Origin: Phlyctochytrium arcticum
Taxonomy: Eukaryota > Chytridiomycota > Chytridiomycetes > Chytridiales > Chytridiaceae
DNA length: 64,000 bases
Reading direction: 5' to 3'
Assembly (NCBI GenBank): GCA_025602905.1
Contig: JAHLKI010000019.1
Coordinates: forward strand, 310,001-374,000
Numbering within the stretch: position 1 is the first letter of the stretch; every line of letters starts with the position of its first letter. The position numbers and the translations under genes were made by a program. The notes under the pieces are model-generated. The model saw only the letters and a list, made by a program, of their open reading frames with translations, ran no database searches and had not been told where the DNA came from. This document shows, in pieces, positions 56,883 to 64,000 of the stretch.

Positions 56883-58510
56883 GCTGTCGTTTAGGTGTAA
56901 TCTAAGAGCCTTTCACCCGAGGTCCTCAGGTCCCCGTTGGTTGCGGTAAGAGTCGGTTCACTACGGAAATGGCTGCTGACTGTTCGCTGAGCGGCGAGCT
57001 AAACCGGCTGTCGTTACGGGATTAAAAGTCCCTCCAATAATCCTCTCTGGTTTTCGAAACGTTTCTCCTGATCACGCCGGCGGGAAAAGTGTTGACGTCG
57101 TTTGCCGAGAGGAGGAAAACAATTCAGCGGCCAACGGCTCGAGAATCCCGGAGACTGCGAACCAGCTGGAAGACAAGGCCCTTGTCTTGCTCAACCTCTA
57201 CTAAATACTATCGTCCAAAAGTATGCCGGTTGCGAACTCGTCCAGCAGCCCGACAGCGAGGGGAAAAAAATGGCGCCCAAACTGAGCGGGTGCGGAGCGT
57301 AGGCGTTTCGAATGAGACGGCACCAGAAGTCAATAATAAGTAGCAGGTGGGTGAACAGAAGTAGGTGCTGGGTTTCTGTCGTCTATTGATTAGCCAAGTT
57401 CTGGGAGTCCCTAACAGCGATATTTGAGGCAACCTTTTGAGATTCCGTCAAAACGGCGAAACGATATTTCTGGGCGTGCGGCCACATTCGCCCTTTGTTT
57501 GTATCCGCAAATCCGCGACGGCTTGGACTTTTTGGAATATTGATTCAGACAGCCTACGAAGAATAACCTTGATGCTATTCGCAATTAGCGCAATGCTCTC
57601 GCATGCATACTCCAATCGACCTTCAATGTCTATACGCTGGAAAAAATCGTAGCCCGAAAAAGTTGCAATATGTCGGAGACGCATTTCATTGGATGACTGC
57701 GCAATCGCAACTCGCACTGGTTTTGACAGTCCAAAGGGCCACAGGCCTGTCAGATGTTGCCGAACTATCGTATATATGGAGCTGCCCGTGTACAAACACT
57801 GTAGCATTTTCCATATGTAGCTGAATGAGTGGACAGGCGCGGTATTATCGTCAGATTTCTCACATCAAAAAAGTGAAGGATGTGCCATCCCTGCTGCGCA
57901 ACTTATTCTGGCAGCTCGTGTGTTCGTTTCTGCATGTCCTCAGGGAAGGAAATGACGATCTTCATTGGTCATTTGTGGAGATGTTGAGTCCGTCAATTGT
58001 CGATCGAGCGGTCTGTGCAAGCGTTGGAGCATTCGAAGCTTGAAGCTAATGGGGGCGTGTACGGTATGTTGGCAGATTCAGTCCAAACTCGTCTGCAGCC
58101 AGGTTGGCTTATAAACCCAGTAGTGTCTTGCCAGAACCGGCATAAAAGGGAACGGCAGCGCAAGTTGGGAAGTTGCAACGCACGTAAGGCAGTACCAACT
58201 TGAAGGGACATGTCGCCAGACAACGAAAGGCGATGCTGATACCCCCAATCAAAGAAGGTCAGAGTGTTCTCAGATTCCCACCACACATCACTGCATCCCA
58301 GCCAAACAATAAGAAATGAATTGACTATAGCAGTCAGGTGGAATGAGCAATGATCAAAACTGGGATTAAAGAAAATATGTAATGCTATCAAAAGTGTACA
58401 CTAGTACAACAGTCCTTATGTAGGTCGTAGGGGGTCTATTTACAAATGAAGGGAAGGGGGGATATAGATGCTGGTATAATGGCCAAAAGTCCGAGAAGAT
58501 TTCCACCAAA
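56883..58510. other. Unexplained 1.6-kb gap
   Basis: Lies between the LRRC58-like start and the LAMTOR1 end. Several medium frames exist (57448-57807 minus, 57993-58391 minus, 57825-58043 plus), but none shows a known motif or a joinable exon chain. Confidence 0.35.
57448..57807 (-). CDS. Hypothetical 119-residue ORF (doubtful)
   Basis: An ATG-initiated frame in a 1.6-kb gap. The middle is helical and coding-like (FFQRIDIEGRLEYACESIAL, IFQKVQAVADLRIQT), but the ends are not convincing and no exon partner could be fixed. Another minus-strand frame lies at 57993-58391. These may be parts of a multi-exon gene, a decayed gene, or chance. Confidence 0.22.
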   Translation of the reverse strand: MLQCLYTGSSIYTIVRQHLTGLWPFGLSKPVRVAIAQSSNEMRLRHIATFSGYDFFQRIDIEGRLEYACESIALIANSIKVILRRLSESIFQKVQAVADLRIQTKGECGRTPRNIVSPF

Positions 58511-59291
58511 CTACGGCGGAAGAGTGACGTTCATGTCGACTACAAGGTCACCCACAGGTTGGACCTTGAATTCCCGCATAGCAGCCGACATCTTTCGCAT
58601 GATTGCCCGGTATCCGTCCAATTCTTCTTGCGAGGGTAAAGGTCGGTTTAGTTGGTATAGCACGTTCTCCAAGTTGGGCATACGCGGCATAAGGGTACCA
58701 AGAGACTTCTCATATGCGGCATCATAGTCTTTTACACACTGGGCAAGCTGTGGTTGAATGTCCTTGAGGATATCGCTACAAGATTGAAAAACGTTAGTGC
58801 GGAACAGCAGGAGACGGCGCGAATATACACCGGGACTCACGCGTATTCCTGAGCGCGTTGAACAGCATGATCAGGTTGGATGCGATCCAGCATGCGAATG
58901 GAGGAGATATCAATCAAATTGCTACATGAATGTCAGCGAGGTTCTTTGTAAACACAAGAAAGTAAGCTCACTCTGCTGTTCGCTGAACAATTCTTTTGAG
59001 CGCTTCCTGCTCTCGCTGCTCGTTCAATGCACGGATATTATGGATCGTTCTGGTGGTCTGATTAGCCTCATAAATACACAAACGGGCAGGCAGGTGCCAC
59101 TTACGGTTCTACGATCGGTTGTGGGGCATTTCCTGCCAATAGTCGTGTACGTTCTGTGGGAGACTTTTGTTGCCAATTAGCAAACATGAGTTGATAATTT
59201 GGCCCTCCGGTAGTACCTCATCCAGCGGCCCTGATTCTTCTGTAGAATGATGATCCTCACTCCCGAAACAAGAGGAGAAAGCGCTGCCCAT
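58511..59291 (-). CDS. LAMTOR1: Ragulator subunit LAMTOR1 (p18)
   Basis: Lipid-anchored scaffold that tethers Ragulator/Rag GTPases to the lysosome or vacuole for TORC1 control. Five exons (59291-59261, 59153-59105, 59049-58972, 58921-58841, 58775-58511) give 167 residues (human 161). The N-terminus MGSAFSSCFG offers Gly2 for myristoylation and Cys8 for palmitoylation. The (K/E)RTRLLAG motif, then EALKRIVQRTADNLIDISS, then YADILKDIQP, and the C-terminal VGDLVVDMNVTLPP match p18 regions (RTASNIIDVS; EELVVQFGIP). The first exon of ten codons plus one base was chosen because the GTGAGG donor restores phase. Confidence 0.83.
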
Positions 59292-59638
59292 GTTTGTTTT
59301 GGTCTACGGCTGTATAGTTGGTTTTATCTCGTATCTATGAACCTCGCCAGCGGCCACTTGGTCAGTAAGTGCATCCCAGCAATACCGTTTTCTACCTTAC
59401 AATTCTCCGTGATATCAGCAAGGACGGTATAGAGTTATTCGCAGTCAAGATTGTACGAGGTTCTTACTCCCCCAAAAGACACCGACTTTCAAGGGTCGAT
59501 CGCCGCGGTCGGAGCGAGCATAATCAAGGTGCCAGCCACTGCGACACGTGACGACGAGATCAATCAGATGGAATAGTCCGCTGAGTTTTTGGATTTTCAG
59601 GATTTCCTCCACCATTACCAGCACCAATCCACGCAAGT

Positions 59639-61084
59639 ATGGCCCACGACCGATATGCCTCCCCGCTCACCTCGCGCTATGCCTCGCCCGAGATGGCCTA
59701 CAATTTCTCGGATGACAAAAAGTTTTCCACCTGGCGCAAGCTTTGGCTCAGTTTGGCCAAGGCCGAAAAGCAGCTTGGCTTGAAGGACATTACTGACGAA
59801 GCGATCAAGGAAATGGAGGATAACTTGACCAACATCGACTACGAGCTAGCTGCCGAGGAAGAGCGTCGTCGCCGACACGATGTCATGTCGCACGTTCATA
59901 CTTTTGGAATGGCTGCCCCCAAGGCCGCAGGCATCATCCACTTGGGTGCAACCTCCTGCTACGTGACAGATAACTCGGAACTCATCATGATGAGGGATGG
60001 ACTCGACATCTTACTCCCCAAGCTTGCCAGTGCCATCGAAAAGTTATCTGGCTTTGCGCGCACTTACAAGGATATGCCCACTTTGGGCTTTACTCACTTC
60101 CAACCCGCACAACTGACTACCGTTGGAAAGCGTACTTGCCTTTGGTTGCAGGACCTGTTGATGGACTTGCGAAACATTTCCCGCGCTCGTTTGGACATGC
60201 GATTCCGTGGTGTCAAGGGAACAACAGGAACGCAGGCTTCCTTCTTGACCATCTTTGACGGAGATCATGACAAAGTAGAAGAACTCGACCGTCTTGTGAC
60301 AGAAATGTCGGGTTTCCCCTCTGCATACCTCGTAACTGGCCAAACCTACTCCCGCAAGGTTGACCTTGACGTACTCAACTCCTTATCCTCATTTGGTGCA
60401 ACCGCCCACAAGATTGCTACAGACATTCGCCTACTCGCTCATTTGAAGGAACTTGAGGAGCCGTTTGAGAAGGATCAGATTGGTTCTTCTGCTATGGCCT
60501 ACAAGCGCAATCCTATGCGCTCCGAACGCGTTTGCTCTCTTGCTCGCCACCTCATGACTTTAGTCGGCAATACCCACCAAACGGCCGCCAATCAATGGCT
60601 GGAGCGCACCCTGGATGATTCCGCCAACCGTCGGATCTCTATTCCCGAGGCTTTCCTCACCGCAGACATCTTGCTCTCGCTCCTCCAAAACATCTTCTCG
60701 GGCATGGTTGTGTACCCAAAAGTCATTGCTACGCGTATAGCGCAGGAACTCCCGTTTATGGCCACGGAAAACATCATCATGGCCATGGTCAAGGCTGGCG
60801 GTGATCGTCAGGTATGCCACGAGGAGATTCGCGTTTTGTCTCACGAAGCCGCACGTAATGTGAAGGAGGAGGGCGGCCAAAACGACTTGATAGAACGCAT
60901 TCAGAAAAACGCCTACTTTGAACCTGTCAAGGGACAACTGCAATCCTTGCTGGACCCCAAGACATTCGTGGGACGGGCACCTCAACAGGTTGAGCGGTTC
61001 TTGACCCTGGAGGTTGAACCTGCCTTGAAACCGTTTGAAAGCGTGCTAGCCAAGGGCGTCAAGGAGGTAGAGCTCTCGGTTTAG
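59639..61084 (+). CDS. ADE13: Adenylosuccinate lyase
   Basis: Cleaves SAICAR to AICAR and adenylosuccinate to AMP. A single exon of 481 residues, the length of yeast Ade13 (482). The fumarase/aspartase signature [14 protein letters not shown] is at about 283. [20 protein letters not shown], the catalytic loop containing [18 protein letters not shown], and the C-terminal region are all intact. The absence of introns is unusual for this window. Confidence 0.98.
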   Translation: MAHDRYASPLTSRYASPEMAYNFSDDKKFSTWRKLWLSLAKAEKQLGLKDITDEAIKEMEDNLTNIDYELAAEEERRRRHDVMSHVHTFGMAAPKAAGIIHLGATSCYVTDNSELIMMRDGLDILLPKLASAIEKLSGFARTYKDMPTLGFTHFQPAQLTTVGKRTCLWLQDLLMDLRNISRARLDMRFRGVKGTTGTQASFLTIFDGDHDKVEELDRLVTEMSGFPSAYLVTGQTYSRKVDLDVLNSLSSFGATAHKIATDIRLLAHLKELEEPFEKDQIGSSAMAYKRNPMRSERVCSLARHLMTLVGNTHQTAANQWLERTLDDSANRRISIPEAFLTADILLSLLQNIFSGMVVYPKVIATRIAQELPFMATENIIMAMVKAGGDRQVCHEEIRVLSHEAARNVKEEGGQNDLIERIQKNAYFEPVKGQLQSLLDPKTFVGRAPQQVERFLTLEVEPALKPFESVLAKGVKEVELSV

Positions 61085-61302
61085 ATTTATTTAAGAGATC
61101 CTTTACGTCGTTGTATTTTGCATAGTCTGTTTACATCTCATTCACGATGCTCCAAAATCCAATCAGTCAAAGGTGTGGCTTGCGCCTCACGTAATCCGAA
61201 GGTCCGCCTGGTCCGCGATCTCAACCAGGTCAATCCCACTCAGTACTAGTGAATGAAGGAGTGGTAGACTTTTAAAGACGAATTCTAGACACAAATAACA
61301 GC

Positions 61303-62637
61303 ATGTCTGACCCCGAAGATGATGGAGCGCACAGCGACGAGGATGTCGCATCAGTCGCAGCTGCGCAAAGCAATGCCCCACCAGTTTCCAAGCCTCTCAC
61401 TTCCGAACTCATTGCCCCTCATATCACCCTCCTCTCCCGAACGGGCAACGGCCTTTCCCACGCATATACACGTTTAGAAATTCACGATCAGGCCATTACT
61501 GACCTCGACTGTTTGGATCACTACCCACATCTGCGAACAATCGACGTGTCTCTCAACGCACTTTTGGATGTGAAAGGATTGGCTAGTTTGGAGTATCTGC
61601 TGAGTGTAGATTTGCATGCCAACCTTTTGACGAGTATACCGCCAATTCTGGACAAGAAAAAATATCTCCAGCATGTAAATATAGCGCGAAATCGGCTTGA
61701 AAAGTTCGACATCACCAGCTGGCCAATGTGTACATGGCTAAATCTCAATGGTATCTGCTCAAGTCTAGTTTTCTCTTACCTAAATCCTGGGCTAAACAAA
61801 AGCCATCTGATGATTCTCTCTAGAGAACAGTCTGACAACCCTCTCACTACCCGACTTTCCGGCGCTACAGCATCTGGAGGTCCGCGCAAACAAACTGTCA
61901 TCTATACAACCTCTGCACGCACCAAAACTCCAGAAACTTTACCTAAGCGCCAACCCAACACTTTCCACCCTCGCCACAGTTGACCTGGATGACAAGCCAG
62001 CGCTGCAAATGCTGCATTTCCGCGATTGTGCTATAGAGAAGCTTGCTTGGGGTGAGGCCCAAGAGCGTGGCGGGAGTGCTGGGGGAGACGGGGGCAGGCG
62101 CAATGTCGGCGAAGGACTGAGAAGTCTTGTGTATCTCAATCTGAGGTAACCGTGAGGGGGGATCAATGTTCGTTGGTTTACTGATTGTGAACGTATAGAG
62201 GGAATCAGATTGCAAACATAGCCGAAATTGATCACCTTGCTGTGCTCCCAGCTCTCAAAATCCTTGTACTAAGTGGTGAGTTCTCCGCATGATCAAGACC
62301 AGCTCAGTCATCCCCGTAACTCTATTGTGCAGAAAACCCAATCGATCAGCTTCCCACCTACCGCCTTGACATCCTTTCACGCCTTCCCAAGCTGGAGCGC
62401 CTCGATAAAGAGCCAGTGACAGAGGAGGAGAGGGAAGAAGCGGAAAACCATCGCTTAAACATGGAGAGGGAAAAGGAGGAAGCGGCTGCAGCTGCGGCTG
62501 CCGCGGGAAGTGCTCGGGATGGGGGAGATGCTGATGATGAGGGGGGTGAAGGAAAGGTATGCAGATAATTTTTTTTTCATGAAGTCGATTCATTGACAAA
62601 ATGCTCTCAACAGGACGCGGATGAGGACGGGGATTAG
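61303..62637 (+). CDS. LRRC23: LRRC23, flagellar radial-spoke leucine-rich-repeat protein
   Basis: Five exons (61303-61750, 61824-62145, 62199-62275, 62333-62556, 62614-62637) give 364 residues (human 343). An acidic N-terminus (MSDPEDDGAHSDED) is followed by LLSRTGNGLSHAYTRLEIHD, matching the LRRC23 entry region. LRR units come next, including LPDFPALQHLEVRANKLSSI and RGNQIANIAEIDHLAVLPAL, then the capping segment YRLDILSRLPKLERLDKEPV and an EEREEAENHR acidic helix. In animals LRRC23 belongs to radial spoke 3 of motile cilia. The last exon has only eight codons. Confidence 0.92.
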
Positions 62638-62833
62638 ATCCGACCAAAAATCTCGCACATCACCCTCGCTTCTTTTGTATCATAGCCATTGACATCAAAT
62701 ATATCGCACCTCAAAAAAATTCAGTCGTTGTGCTGTTTTGCAACAGGCGAACCCCTTAACACGTCCGCTATGACTCGTCTACCGATTTAAATACATCTCT
62801 GTTCCTTTCCATATATATATACAATCTCTTTCC

Positions 62834-63753
62834 TCAGTAATATGAATCGGACGCGTGGTAAAGAACATTGACGATCCGCTTGACAGGGTCCACGGATACG
62901 TAGCAAAAGTTTTGCACATGTTCCAGAGGAAATAAGGGCGACACACTGGATTCCAAATTTGAAACCTTCCAAACTCGAGAGGCAACGCGTAGCTGTCCAG
63001 TTCCAGAGTCTTTCACTACGCTAATGAGATCCTTATATAGTTTCTTTGTCACGTCCAAATACGGCGTTATCTCATCCTCGTACTGGCAAAGTGCTCCACC
63101 AAGGCATAGTGCTTTGAAAAGGTGAAAAATAAACTCTGATCTATCGGAAGGAGGGAACAAATCGTATGTGGGAGAGGTCTGGTCCAATAGGCAAAGGCGA
63201 AGCGCGTCGGGTATGAGGAAGGATTCGTGATACGTATCAAGAATCTTGATGATTTCCCCGGTAGGTCGGGTGATTGTTCCTACGTATGGGGGTAAACAAC
63301 TTGAGCCGCCTTCTAAAAAGTGAAGACTTACGATCATTTAGTATCCTCTCAAAGAAGCTCAAACTTGTTACGCTATGCCCGGTTTCCTCTACGTCTACAC
63401 GGGTGACCTTGCCGAGCGAGGCCCAACGATCTTTGGTTCCCAACACCTTCATCCGACCATTTACTTCGGGATCATTAAAGAAGTCGAGGAGGAAGCGCTC
63501 CGTGTGGTAAGGTTCCAAGTGGTGGTCATATGAAAAACGGTGAAGTTTGATATGGTCTTGCATCCCCCTATTACGCACAAAATTTGATGTTATGGCCTCT
63601 GAGACGTTGATGTCTTTGACTTAAAACACTGGCGTACCATTTGAAGAAATAATCTTGTACCTCGCGACTGTCGAAATTAGTTTTCCCACTTGGAGGGCAG
63701 AATGTGAAGTGGAAGTGGGGACCATCGGAGCTTTCTTGTTCTACGCTAATCAT
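62834..63753 (-). CDS. CFAP300: CFAP300 (C11orf70), dynein-arm assembly/transport factor
   Basis: Three exons (63753-63638, 63567-63332, 63279-62834) give 265 residues; human CFAP300 has 267. Diagnostic segments: FSYDHHLEPYHTERFLLDFF, then SEFIFHLFKALCLGGALCQY, YEDEITPYLDVTKKLYKDLI and the tail VDPVKRIVNVLYH. CFAP300 is needed for assembly of outer and inner dynein arms. The start ATG 63753 follows non-ATG in-frame codons, so an upstream exon is possible but the length already fits. Confidence 0.93.
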
Positions 63754-64000
63754 CTGTGCAAGGTCGTATGCGCGTACGCGTCGTAAGTTTCTGAACGCGT
63801 GAGTGAGAACCTGGCGACGCAAAAGTTCAAGTTCAACAGTTGAACATTTGACATGAAAATGCAGGCACGTGATTATAAAACTGAAGATCAGCAGTGTGCA
63901 TCAGAGCATACATTTACAGGGAGGGGGTAAAGGCATTTTGGAGCGCTGTGTGGGGGTATAGCGACAACTTGATTTCCAAAAAATGTGTATGTACAATGCA

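Noticed and set aside
1..64000. CRISPR arrays, insertion sequences, rRNA, bacterial operons
   Set aside because: No regularly spaced repeats, no terminal inverted repeats with an intact transposase, no rRNA-like sequence; gene structure is eukaryotic.

Overview
This window is eukaryotic nuclear DNA, dense in genes and short introns, and most likely comes from a zoosporic (chytrid-type) fungus. Nearly every multi-exon gene is broken by introns of about 54-110 bases with GT...AG ends, the standard genetic code fits all models, and genes lie on both strands a few hundred bases apart. Fungal or opisthokont metabolism is present (C-24(28) sterol reductase ERG4, an Atg27/mannose-6-phosphate-receptor-like protein, a VTC1-like DUF202 protein, a MARVEL protein). 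It coexists with three genes of motile cilia: a TOGARAM/crescerin-like multi-TOG protein, LRRC23 and CFAP300. That combination points to a fungus that still makes flagellated zoospores; the lineage assignment is an inference.

Layout, left to right: Atg27/MRH-like protein (+, 208-1457); telomerase reverse transcriptase, heavily split (-, 6274-1561); cytosolic isoleucyl-tRNA synthetase (+); complex I NDUFB8-like subunit (-); a small 97-residue membrane or secreted protein (+); ABCD-type peroxisomal half-transporter (-); IT-superfamily anion permease (-) head-to-head with an SPX-only protein (+); Glo3/ARFGAP2-type ArfGAP (-); dUTPase (-); TOGARAM-like protein (+); PRP18 (-); a two-TM cysteine-containing protein of unknown function (-); a small unknown ORF (+); ATIC/ADE17 (-); a PH-domain protein, possibly anillin-like (+); mitoribosomal mL40 (-); MARVEL protein (+); BTB/T1 protein (+); a tail-anchored-looking protein (+).

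A 2.5-kb gene-poor block (38909-41430) follows. Then come ERG4 (+); VTC1-like (-) head-to-head with mitochondrial pyruvate carrier MPC1 (+); a BRPF/Nto1-type PHD-bromodomain protein (-); a PPR protein (+); a sphingoid-base/lipid kinase (+); an LRRC58-like LRR protein with an N-myristoylation signal (-); LAMTOR1/p18 (-); adenylosuccinate lyase ADE13 (+); LRRC23 (+); CFAP300 (-).

The genes are mostly independent housekeeping loci. Themes that recur are purine synthesis (ADE13 and ADE17), phosphate/polyphosphate handling (SPX protein, anion permease, VTC1), mitochondrial function (NDUFB8, mL40, MPC1, PPR protein) and flagellar function. I rebuilt exon structures by hand by matching phase across GT/AG sites. 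The most unusual structural result is two separate 4-nucleotide microexons, in ERG4 and MPC1, each needed to restore a highly conserved protein motif. I did not find a convincing new multi-gene system, transposon, CRISPR array, rRNA or intact tRNA gene.
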